From contig NZ_PVTE01000014.1 of the NCBI RefSeq assembly GCF_003002825.1, forward strand, positions 62,001 through 126,000: a DNA stretch of 64,000 nt. Direction: 5' to 3'. This document shows, in pieces, positions 8,260-15,541 of the stretch. The notes beneath the pieces were generated by a model. The model did not search any database and had not been told where the DNA came from. It worked only from the letters and a program-made list of their open reading frames with translations. How positions within the stretch are numbered: position 1 is the stretch's first letter; every line of letters begins with the position of its first letter. A program made the translations under genes and the position numbers. This DNA comes from Spirosoma oryzae (GTDB lineage Bacteria; Bacteroidota; Bacteroidia; Cytophagales; Spirosomataceae).

Positions 8260-8571
8260 TTACTTATCGAATGGAGTCTCGCTCGGATCAGGCGCTGTAT
8301 GTACGCTTTCTTTCGCCCGGACAAGCACTTGTTTTGCGGCTTCGTATTTGTCGCCGTAAACCGCTACCACCTTTTGCTCAAACAACGTCAGCAGCTTGTC
8401 GACCGTAAACTCCTGAACATCGACAGTTAGAAAATTCTGCGTTTTGGGTAACTCAGAACGGTAGGGTTCTACCAGGTCGATACGGTACTGGTTTGTGCGT
8501 GGATTATAACTGATATCAGCTACAAATTCGAGACCGAGGGCCAGCGCGGCTTGCGATAATTCGGGAGACAT
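8260..8571 (-). CDS. conserved-looking hypothetical protein
   Basis: A soluble 103-aa protein if started at the ATG at 8571 (MSPELSQAALALGLEFVADISYNP). An upstream ATG would add a basic, unstructured 20-residue stretch and is less likely. The chain looks globular: an N-terminal helix, beta segment (TNQYRIDLVEPYR), then VDVQEFTVDKLLTLFEQKVVAVYGDKYEAAKQVL. It ends in a charged, proline-containing tail. No family recognised. Confidence 0.55.
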   Translation of the reverse strand: MSPELSQAALALGLEFVADISYNPRTNQYRIDLVEPYRSELPKTQNFLTVDVQEFTVDKLLTLFEQKVVAVYGDKYEAAKQVLVRAKESVHTAPDPSETPFDK

Positions 8572-8924
8572 ACATAGCTTATCTAGCGACCTACTTCCAT
8601 ATGCAATAACTGTGCGCTTCGGTGAGCGCATCTGTCTTTTTCTCGTCGATCGGCTACCCGTGCGTTACATTTTCGGCGTAAGCTGCACCAACAGACTTGT
8701 TCATACAGACTCACAAACCACGTACAGTCAGTTACTTACCGCTCTGCAACTGCCTTAATTAGTTTCTGACGATCTGGCAGTTTCGGGTGCTTGCTGGAAC
8801 GGATCAAAACCAGCCCGTTGTTATACGAGCAAGGCACAAAGCCTGACCAACTAATCAGGCCAATTACCGTAAGGCAGCTACCCAACAAATCAACCGGCTC
8901 GTTTATAGACAGTTTGTAACAATC
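8572..8924. other. intergenic stretch without a convincing gene
   Basis: About 350 bp between a minus-strand hypothetical gene and the GNAT-nitrilase fusion. It contains a 64-codon minus-strand frame (8736-8930) that overlaps the ATG of the next gene and shows no domain, signal or start site; I do not call it. It presumably holds the divergent promoters, but no clear TAnnTTTG box was found. Confidence 0.5.
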
Positions 8925-10517
8925 ATGCACATACAGGTAAGGACTTTACAGAAAGACGACTATCAGGACCTCAAAGAAGCGATGGTCGAAGTGTATAGCG
9001 TCATCGGCGGTGACTACTGGGAAAAAAGCAAAATCAATAAGTTGCTCAACATATTCCCGGAAGGTCAATTCTGCGTAGAAGTCGATGGTCGGGTGGTCGC
9101 CTGTGCGCTGGCGATCCGGGTGCGGTACAGCGACTTCGGCGACACCCATACCTACAGCGAAATCACGGGGGGCTACACCTTCAAAACCCACAACGACGAA
9201 GGGGATTACATGTACGGCATCGAGGTGTTTGTGCACCCCGACTACCGCGACCTGCGGCTGGGACGGCGGCTGTACGATGCCCGCAAAGAACTCTGCGAAC
9301 AGCTGAACCTGAAAGGTATCGTTGCCGGTGGACGAATCCCGAACTACAACAAGTACTCCGACGATCTGAGTCCTCGCGAGTACATCGCCAAGGTGAAGCA
9401 AAAGGAGATTTACGACCCGACGCTTACCTTTCAACTCTCGAACGACTTCCACGTCCGGAAGGTGCTACGCGGTTATCTGCCCGGCGACACGGAGTCGAAG
9501 GAATACGCGACGCTGCTGGAATGGATCAACATCTATTACGTCGACGAAAAAGACAAGAAGCCGCATACCGACTCGATTATCCGGCTGGGCGTTATTCAAT
9601 GGCAGATGCGGCTGTTCAAAAATCTCGACGCGTTTATGGATCAGGTCGAGTTTTTTGCCAACGCGGTCAGCGACTACCGGGCCGACTTTATGGTGCTGCC
9701 GGAATTCTTCAACACCCCGTTGATGGCAGAATTCAACGACCTGCCCGAACCGGTTGCCATTCGCCGGCTGGCCGACTATACAGTACCGGTTCGCGATCGG
9801 CTGTGTGAACTGGCTATTTCATACAATGTGAACATCGTGGGCGGGTCGATGCCGCTGCTCGATGACGGTAAATTATACAACGTGGCTTACCTCTACCGGC
9901 GCGACGGTTCGTACGAAGAATACCGGAAGATTCACATCACCCCCAACGAAGTGAAACACTACGGCATGGTCGGCGGCAATGAGATTCGCGCCTTCGATAC
10001 GGACTGTGGCAAAGTCGGCATGGTCATCTGTTACGACGTCGAGTTTCCGGAACTGGGTCGGATTCTGGCACAGCAGGGTATTCAGATTCTGTTTGTTCCC
10101 TTCCTCACCGATACGCAGAACGGCTATTCCCGCGTGCGTCACTGCGCGCAGGCCCGCGCCATCGAGAATGAGTGTTATGTTGCGATTGCGGGCTGCGTTG
10201 GCAACCTGCCGAAAGTGCACAACATGGACATTAATTTCGCGCAGTCGGCGGTGTTTACCCCGTCGGACTTTCAGTTTCCGACGAATGCGGTCAAGGCCGA
10301 AGCTACGCCCAACACGGAAATGGTGCTGATTGCCGACGTCGACCTGAGTCTGTTGAAAGAACTGCACGAACACGGTTCGGTTCAGGTACTGAAAGACCGG
10401 CGAACGGATCTGTACGACGTCAAAATCAAAAAGACGGCCCGCAAAGCGGCCGAGCGCAAGGCTGACCCGGAAAACAGCCCCGAGCAGGTCGCTCCGTTGA
10501 TCGTGGTTGCCAATTGA
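8925..10517 (+). CDS. bifunctional GNAT N-acetyltransferase / carbon-nitrogen hydrolase (nitrilase superfamily)
   Basis: A 530-aa two-domain protein. Residues 1-200 form a GNAT acetyltransferase; YGIEVFVHPDYRDLRLGRRLYDARKELC contains the acetyl-CoA-binding V-x-P-x-x-R-x-x-x-x-G-R/L motif. From about residue 220 (SIIRLGVIQWQMRLF) a nitrilase-type domain follows with the catalytic triad in order: Glu in MVLPEFFN, Lys in YRKIHIT, Cys in MVICYDVEFPE. This architecture is a recurring natural fusion and not an annotation artefact; family members hydrolyse amides or deaminate small N-compounds, but the substrate is unknown. The C-terminal 30 residues are charged (KKTARKAAERKADPE). Single-gene unit, ended by a strong hairpin. 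Confidence 0.9.
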   Translation: MHIQVRTLQKDDYQDLKEAMVEVYSVIGGDYWEKSKINKLLNIFPEGQFCVEVDGRVVACALAIRVRYSDFGDTHTYSEITGGYTFKTHNDEGDYMYGIEVFVHPDYRDLRLGRRLYDARKELCEQLNLKGIVAGGRIPNYNKYSDDLSPREYIAKVKQKEIYDPTLTFQLSNDFHVRKVLRGYLPGDTESKEYATLLEWINIYYVDEKDKKPHTDSIIRLGVIQWQMRLFKNLDAFMDQVEFFANAVSDYRADFMVLPEFFNTPLMAEFNDLPEPVAIRRLADYTVPVRDRLCELAISYNVNIVGGSMPLLDDGKLYNVAYLYRRDGSYEEYRKIHITPNEVKHYGMVGGNEIRAFDTDCGKVGMVICYDVEFPELGRILAQQGIQILFVPFLTDTQNGYSRVRHCAQARAIENECYVAIAGCVGNLPKVHNMDINFAQSAVFTPSDFQFPTNAVKAEATPNTEMVLIADVDLSLLKELHEHGSVQVLKDRRTDLYDVKIKKTARKAAERKADPENSPEQVAPLIVVAN

Positions 10518-10536
10518 CAGTCGTAGGGCACCAGGC

Positions 10537-10573
10537 AGCAAAGGCTACTACCGGATCGGTAGTAGCCTTTGCT
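10537..10573. terminator. strong bidirectional hairpin terminator
   Basis: Perfect 16-bp stem AGCAAAGGCTACTACC with a 5-nt loop, 20 bp after the GNAT-nitrilase stop codon. There is only a weak T-tract (TATAATTA). Confidence 0.8.
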
Positions 10574-10719
10574 ATAATTACTCAGTGACCAGCGCGGGGA
10601 TAGCCACCCATTTATGAGGTAAGGTCCATATCCCGTTCAGGATAGTTAATGTCTCTTTAACATCGCATCCGGACCAACGGCCGTACTTTGATCGTATAAT
10701 TACCTAACCAGCCCCGCCC

Positions 10720-10887
10720 ATGATGTCGATATCGCTAAAACGGTCACTTATCCGAACGCCAACGTCGGCCTACGGTAGAAAAACGGCCCGGCCTGTTTAT
10801 CACAGCGTCAAATCAACTACTTTTTATCTATTCCTCTCCTGCCTGTTTAGCCCACGTCCGGCTGGCGAAGACGAAGATTATTTTTAA
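10720..10887 (+). CDS. possible small ORF, 55 aa
   Basis: An ATG-ATG-started frame in the 320-bp space between the fusion gene's terminator and the convergent GH32 gene. The product is basic in its first half (SLKRSLIRTPTSAYGRKTARP), then hydrophobic (FYLFLSCLFS), then acidic at the very end (GEDEDYF). No family recognised and no clear ribosome-binding site. The stop codon lies 12 bp short of the convergent GH32 stop. Could be chance. Confidence 0.25.
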   Translation: MMSISLKRSLIRTPTSAYGRKTARPVYHSVKSTTFYLFLSCLFSPRPAGEDEDYF

Positions 10888-10898
10888 TTGACTATCGC

Positions 10899-12410
10899 TT
10901 ACGGCAATGCCGGCCTGAGCTGTGTACAACTTAGTTTGGGAATGACCAGCGCTGACGACGAACGGATCGACAGCTTCGTCATAACCTCCTCCGGAAAGAA
11001 AATACCGGTCATCACGCCAAGGCCGTCATCAGCGATCAGCTCAACCGAAGCCACGTCGACCAGCAGGCTCAGCGACAGTGTCTTGCTCGTCGACAAACGG
11101 GGCGCAGTGCTGCGTCGGGCAAAGCTTTTCTCGAAGGAAACGTTACCTGATTTTCGGCGGTCGATGTAGTACACGTTACTGGCTTTGTCGTACCCGATCA
11201 GCAGTTCATTGCCCGCACTGTTCGACAGGATCAGTTCGACGTCGGCCGGAGCGGGCGCAGTCATGGTCAACGTGTAGGTTGTCGCTTTCCCACCCAGCCG
11301 AGCCGTCAGGTCCTGCGGTTTATCGGTCAGCTTCAGATTCGTTAGCGTCGCCGTTTTGCCGTTCAGGCTACTCAGCTCCTTCACCGGCACCGACGTCAGA
11401 TACAACTCGTTATCAGCCATTTGCAAGCCTAGCTCACGGGGCACCGTCATCGTACTGCGCCAGCCCTCTGTCGGTACCGCATTGGCGTAATCCCAGTTGC
11501 TCATCCAGCCCATCAGGATGGTTCGGTTCCCGGTATTGGCAAACGTTACACCGGCGTAGTTGTCGGGACCATAATCCATCCAGCGCGTTTTAGTCGTCAG
11601 GGGTTTGAACGTATGCCCGTCGAAATCACCCAGAAAGTACTGCGTGGCCGAGCCACCGTTGGGCCCACCGGGGTTGATACTGCTCAGCAGCGTCCAGACG
11701 GTCTTGCCGTTATGGTTCAGTGGGAACAGGTCCGGGCATTCCCAAACGCCACCGTGCGCGCCCAGCGTCTCGCCGAACTCGCTCTCCTTTGTCCAGTTTT
11801 TCAGGTTAGATGACGAATAAAACGTAATCCGGTCCTTCGTCGCCAGCGTCATAATCCAGCGTTTCGTCGGTGCAAACCACCGCACTTTAGGATCGCGAAA
11901 GTCGACAATGCCGGGATTGGGCAGCACCGGATTGCCTGCGTACTTCGTCCAGGTTTTACCGGCATCGAGACTGTACGCAATACTCTGGTACTGAAACTTG
12001 TCGGATTTTGCCTTTTCCAGCGTCTGGTTGTGCTGCGTAAAAATGGCGACGAGCGGCACCTGTCCGTTCTTGCCGAATCCACTGGTATTGTCGGTATCGA
12101 CGACTACGCTACCGGAGAAAATCAGGCCCAGACTGTCGGGATAAAGCGCAATGGGCTGTTCCTGCCAGTGTACCATGTCTTTACTCGTCGTGTGCCCCCA
12201 ATGCATCGGTCCCCAGGTCGTACCGTTTGGGTAGTACTGGAAAAACAGGTGATACGTACCCTGGTAGTAGACCATTCCATTGGGGTCGTTCATCCAGTGC
12301 GCTTTGGGAGAGAAGTGAAACTGTTCCCGGTACGGCTCCCGGCTCGGTTGCGCAGACGCGGCATACGTCAGGGCAAACAGCGCGATAGTTGTGACGATTC
12401 GTTTATACAT
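10899..12410 (-). CDS. glycoside hydrolase family 32 (levanase / inulinase / invertase type), secreted
   Basis: Exported fructan- or sucrose-cleaving enzyme of 503 aa. Signal peptide MYKRIVTTIALFALTYAASAQ, then the five-bladed propeller: nucleophile Asp in WMNDPNGMVYYQG, transition-state Asp in VDFRDPKVRW, acid/base Glu in VWECPDLFP, all in the family order. The C-terminal beta-sandwich (about residues 350-503) is present. Starting at 12410 (or the adjacent ATG at 12413) puts the signal peptide at the N-terminus; longer frames add 36 residues without meaning. No fructan-binding SusC/D genes are beside it, so substrate cannot be inferred from context. Confidence 0.92.
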   Translation of the reverse strand: MYKRIVTTIALFALTYAASAQPSREPYREQFHFSPKAHWMNDPNGMVYYQGTYHLFFQYYPNGTTWGPMHWGHTTSKDMVHWQEQPIALYPDSLGLIFSGSVVVDTDNTSGFGKNGQVPLVAIFTQHNQTLEKAKSDKFQYQSIAYSLDAGKTWTKYAGNPVLPNPGIVDFRDPKVRWFAPTKRWIMTLATKDRITFYSSSNLKNWTKESEFGETLGAHGGVWECPDLFPLNHNGKTVWTLLSSINPGGPNGGSATQYFLGDFDGHTFKPLTTKTRWMDYGPDNYAGVTFANTGNRTILMGWMSNWDYANAVPTEGWRSTMTVPRELGLQMADNELYLTSVPVKELSSLNGKTATLTNLKLTDKPQDLTARLGGKATTYTLTMTAPAPADVELILSNSAGNELLIGYDKASNVYYIDRRKSGNVSFEKSFARRSTAPRLSTSKTLSLSLLVDVASVELIADDGLGVMTGIFFPEEVMTKLSIRSSSALVIPKLSCTQLRPALP

Positions 12411-12428
12411 CATAGTCGTTATACACTG

Positions 12429-12453
12429 AAAGGCAGCCCCCAAGGCTGCCTTT
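12429..12453 (-). terminator. hairpin terminator after DEAD-box helicase
   Basis: Stem AAAGGCAGCC / GGCTGCCTTT (10 bp, perfect) between the helicase stop and the GH32 start. It separates the two minus-strand genes into different transcripts. Confidence 0.7.
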
Positions 12454-12518
12454 CTAATGGTGTAAATCAACGAAAAACCGGCCAATTTCGCTAGCAAAGC
12501 GTCCCTGAGCCCGTACAA

Positions 12519-14096
12519 CTACTCCACTCCCGGCGTTGGTACAGGCGCTGCAGCCGTTTCGCCATTGGTCCGCTTTTCTCCGCTTGGCCGCCGGCGTTTC
12601 TTCCGACGCTTCGGTTTGTCGGCCGTTGCACCCTCTGCTCCCGCAGACTGTACACTACCCGCATCAACAGCGCCATTCTCGGCCGCTATCGGTGCCTGTT
12701 CTGCCGTAGGCGCGGTACTATTTCCCTTCCGCCGTCGCCGACGGTCGTTACGCGATGGCCGCTTTTTTTCCGATGGTGCTTCGCCTTCCACACCTTCTGC
12801 CACCGGTACCGATTCAGCCGGTGCCGGTTGGTTTTCGCGCGGTGGCCGACTACGGTCGTTGCTGCGGCTCCGGTTGTCGGGTCGCCCACCGTTACCCCGG
12901 CCTGAGCCACCTTTACCACGCAGGCCGCTAAACCGTTTCGGGTCGTACACGGGCGATTTACCCATGCCCAGCTCTTCGGTGATGGACTGCTTGTCGAGGT
13001 CGCGCTCGATTAGTTTCTCGATCGCGACAATGCGGTTCTGATCCTGATCGCTGATAAACGTGATGGCGGTACCGGTAGTCGCTGCCCGCGCCGTCCGGCC
13101 GATACGGTGTACGTAATCTTCGGCATCGCGGGGCGTATCGTAGTTCACCACGTGCGTCAGGTTGTCGATATCGATACCGCGTGAGAGCACATCGGTCGCG
13201 ACCAGAATAGGGAACGCCTTGTTTTTAAAATCGCGCAGCACAACTTCACGGGCATCCTGTTCAAGATCGGAACTGATGCCCCGTGCTTCGTAGCCCAGCT
13301 TGCTCAGCGTTCGAACGATACTGTTCACTTCCGACTTACGCGACGTAAACAGCACCATGCTATTCACGGGCTTGGGACTGGTCTTGATCAGATGCGCCAG
13401 CAACGGCAGCTTCTGGTTGTCGTAGGCCAGGTAGAACTGCTGATCGATACCAGCCGCCGGCTTCGACACGGCCAACCGGATTTCCTCAGGCTCGGTCAGG
13501 ATGCGGCTGGCGAACGTGCGAATCTTGTTCGGCATGGTCGCCGAAAACAGCAGGGTCTGCCGTTTAGCCGGGATCTTGTCGACAATGTTGAGAATGTCAT
13601 CGGAGAAGCCCATGTCGAGCATCTTGTCGGCTTCGTCCAGGACGAGGTAGTCGATCTTATCGAACTTGACGTAGCCGAGCTGCATGTGTGCGATCAGCCG
13701 GCCGGGGGTCGCGATGATGATGTCGGCACCCGTTTCGAGCGCCTTCCGCTGCTTGTCCCAGTCATCGCCTTTACCACCGCCGTAGATAGCAATGCTGTTG
13801 GCCTGTACGAAGTAGCCAAATCCTTCTACCTGCTCGTCGATCTGCTTGGCCAGTTCACGCGTCGGCACCAGAATCAGCGTACTGGTGTGGTCGTGGTCGG
13901 CATGCGAAATCTTGTCGAGCAACGGAATGAGGTAGGCGGCTGTTTTGCCGGTTCCGGTCTGGGCACTGGCGATCAGGTCTTTTCCCTCCAGAATACGGGG
14001 GATGGCCATTTCCTGAATGGGCGTTGCCTTCAGGTAGTTCATGGCGTCCACGCCAGCCAACAGGTCGTCGTGGAGATTGAATTCGGAAAATGTCAA
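12519..14096 (-). CDS. DEAD-box ATP-dependent RNA helicase (RhlE-like) with basic C-terminal tail
   Basis: A 525-aa RNA helicase for RNA remodelling (ribosome assembly, cold adaptation or RNA decay). Motifs in order: Q-motif (AMNYLKATPIQEMAIP), I (ASAQTGTGKTAA), Ia (LVPTRELAKQ), II (VLDEADKMLDMGF), III (LLFSATMP), IV-V (VLFTSRKSEV, ATDVLSRGID) and VI (HRIGRTARA). The helicase core ends at about residue 380. The remaining ~145 residues are an Arg/Gly/Pro-rich low-complexity tail with Glu/Ala stretches and a final KPKRRKKRRRP block, probably binding RNA non-specifically. Closest in layout to RhlE-type proteins of Bacteroidota. Confidence 0.93.
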   Translation of the reverse strand: MTFSEFNLHDDLLAGVDAMNYLKATPIQEMAIPRILEGKDLIASAQTGTGKTAAYLIPLLDKISHADHDHTSTLILVPTRELAKQIDEQVEGFGYFVQANSIAIYGGGKGDDWDKQRKALETGADIIIATPGRLIAHMQLGYVKFDKIDYLVLDEADKMLDMGFSDDILNIVDKIPAKRQTLLFSATMPNKIRTFASRILTEPEEIRLAVSKPAAGIDQQFYLAYDNQKLPLLAHLIKTSPKPVNSMVLFTSRKSEVNSIVRTLSKLGYEARGISSDLEQDAREVVLRDFKNKAFPILVATDVLSRGIDIDNLTHVVNYDTPRDAEDYVHRIGRTARAATTGTAITFISDQDQNRIVAIEKLIERDLDKQSITEELGMGKSPVYDPKRFSGLRGKGGSGRGNGGRPDNRSRSNDRSRPPRENQPAPAESVPVAEGVEGEAPSEKKRPSRNDRRRRRKGNSTAPTAEQAPIAAENGAVDAGSVQSAGAEGATADKPKRRKKRRRPSGEKRTNGETAAAPVPTPGVE

Positions 14097-14256
14097 GAGT
14101 TCAGCTACTTGATGTGATACAACGCTGACCTTGTTTCCCTGGTCAGCCCACCGTCGCTACGACGGTTCGATTGATTTATGCCAAATATAGCAAAAAGGGA
14201 GCAGAATTGCCAGCCTTTTGTCCCGTTTAGTAACCGGCACTTCCCGTCCGTTCACT

Positions 14257-14301
14257 AAAAAAGCGCCCCCGCTACCAGTGCGGTAACGGGGGCGCTTTTT
14301 T
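14257..14301. terminator. strong hairpin with T-tracts on both strands
   Basis: 15-bp perfect stem AAAAAAGCGCCCCCG / CGGGGGCGCTTTTTT with a 15-nt loop. It lies between the gluconate-dehydrogenase subunit 3 gene's stop and the helicase start, so it ends the oxidoreductase operon on the minus strand. Confidence 0.85.
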
Positions 14302-14307
14302 GGTCCT

Positions 14308-14388
14308 GAACTGTGATTTGTCTGATTTACTGATTCCGTTGATTTAACTAATCATAGTCTATCAGCAGAATCAAACGAATCACAGTTC
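14308..14388. repeat. inverted repeat, AACTGTGATT family
   Basis: Arms 14308-14327 and 14369-14388 are inverted copies (18 of 20 positions), starting GAACTGTGATT. It sits just behind the subunit 3 stop codon, next to the terminator hairpin. Non-coding. Confidence 0.6.
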
Positions 14389-14397
14389 AAAACCAAT

Positions 14398-15036
14398 TTA
14401 CTTGCCCATGTTCAGCTCGCGCTCTTCGTAGGCAAGGCCGTATTGCTTCAACACCTCGTCGGGAACGCCGTCCCACTGGTTGGGTGTGTTACCTACGTAG
14501 CCGATGTCTTTGATACCCATCTGGCTACTGAAGAAGCCGCTGGCCGTCAGGTTGCGCATCATGCTAAAGAACGTGGCTCCCTGCGTCATGTCCGGCTTTG
14601 CGATGGCCGGGTAGGCGATCTGCTCGACCATGTCGATCTGCTGCGTTTTGGTGCACTGCACAAACGGTTTCCCGTAGCGCTTGGTGCAGGTGTTGTCGAG
14701 CCACCGGATGCCGCCCCGCATGGGTGTCTGGTTGCGGGGCTGGTCTTTCATCATAAACTCGATGAAGGCCGGTACACCCGCCTGCGACGCACTACCCGAC
14801 TTCGCATCGGCCGGAATGATAATGTCCGACAGCACAGTGACGGTTTGTAGTTCGTGGGGGGTAAAGAATTTCTCGGCGTTCAGGGCCGCATCACGCACGG
14901 CTTCAAATTTCTGCCGCCCGCCGGGTATCTTGAGGGGCTTAACGTCGGGGGGTGCGGGAACGGCCGCTTCCGTGGGGTTGACAGCAAAGCCAAATGCTGT
15001 CACGGGTATGCCTTTGAGCAGGTCTCTGCGTTTCAT
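14398..15036 (-). CDS. gluconate 2-dehydrogenase subunit 3 family protein (Tat-type signal)
   Basis: A 212-aa exported accessory subunit of membrane/periplasmic GMC-type dehydrogenases. The N-terminus MKRRDLLKGIPVTAFGFAVNP resembles a Tat signal (RRDLLKG). The body shows the family pattern FFTPHELQTVTVLSDIIIPAD followed by AGVPAFIEFMMKD and the late FSMMRNLTASGFFSSQMG region. It should work with the GMC flavoprotein encoded at 15542-17284, but the two genes are split by an inserted four-helix-bundle gene. Substrate (gluconate or another polyol/sugar acid) is not determined. Confidence 0.9.
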   Translation of the reverse strand: MKRRDLLKGIPVTAFGFAVNPTEAAVPAPPDVKPLKIPGGRQKFEAVRDAALNAEKFFTPHELQTVTVLSDIIIPADAKSGSASQAGVPAFIEFMMKDQPRNQTPMRGGIRWLDNTCTKRYGKPFVQCTKTQQIDMVEQIAYPAIAKPDMTQGATFFSMMRNLTASGFFSSQMGIKDIGYVGNTPNQWDGVPDEVLKQYGLAYEERELNMGK

Positions 15037-15040
15037 ATTT

Positions 15041-15496
15041 TTACTGTTCGTGGTTTGTAGTTTGTGGTTCGTAGTTTACCAAGTTTGGCTCTTCGACACC
15101 AACAGTCGTATTGTATTTCAAACCTCTGTGTTCTGTTCGCTTCAGATAATGTATAAATGCAACTATCATTTTCGTAACTACATCCACCTGTTGATACAGC
15201 TCATCAAATTGGTGTTGGTCAAGATGATTACGGTCAAGGCTACGGTATAGCTGTGACTTCATTTCATCATTTGATCCTAGCGAATAGCCTAAGAACTGAA
15301 TAAATTCGGTTCGGCTTCCGCGCCCAAATCCTTCAGCAATATTATCCATCACTGAACCACTGGACCTACTTATCTGATTTCGTAGTTCATAGTCGCTGGA
15401 AAGACTTGTCGTCTTTGTGAGAACGTAAATGTGTTTGGCAACAGCGCGCGCCTGCTGCCAGACTTTCAGGTCTTCAAATCGTTGAATTGTTGCCAT
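15041..15496 (-). CDS. four helix bundle protein (23S rRNA intervening-sequence protein family)
   Basis: A 151-aa protein of the S23/IVP four-helix-bundle family, related to the Avd accessory protein of diversity-generating retroelements. Diagnostic features: FEDLKVWQQARAVAKHIY at the start, LRNQISRSSGSVMDNIAEGF in the centre, and NEFIQF-like TEFIQFLGYSLGS. The native bundle ends about residue 125 (IHYLKRTEH); the remaining tail (NYEPQTTNHEQ) is encoded by a flanking repeat, so it is not family sequence. Inverted repeats bracket the gene (15043-15078 and 15502-15539). Its stop codon lies 4 bp before the start of the downstream dehydrogenase subunit. Function of free-standing members is unknown. 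Confidence 0.88.
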   Translation of the reverse strand: MATIQRFEDLKVWQQARAVAKHIYVLTKTTSLSSDYELRNQISRSSGSVMDNIAEGFGRGSRTEFIQFLGYSLGSNDEMKSQLYRSLDRNHLDQHQFDELYQQVDVVTKMIVAFIHYLKRTEHRGLKYNTTVGVEEPNLVNYEPQTTNHEQ

Positions 15497-15539
15497 TTAC
15501 GCACTAACCACAAACTACGAACAACAAACTACAAACTGT
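15043..15539. mobile_element. four-helix-bundle gene with flanking inverted repeats (putative inserted unit)
   Basis: The left repeat (15043-15078) and right repeat (15502-15539) are imperfect inverted copies built from GTTTGTGGTTCGTAGTTT-type units. They enclose exactly one gene and nothing else. The unit interrupts two genes whose products normally work together. No transposase is encoded, so mobility would have to be provided in trans; that part is inference. Confidence 0.5.
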
Positions 15540-15541
15540 AA

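Noticed and set aside
8736..8930. 64-codon minus-strand frame before the GNAT-nitrilase gene
   Set aside because: Overlaps the next gene's start codon, has no recognisable domain or signal peptide and no promoter; listed as intergenic.
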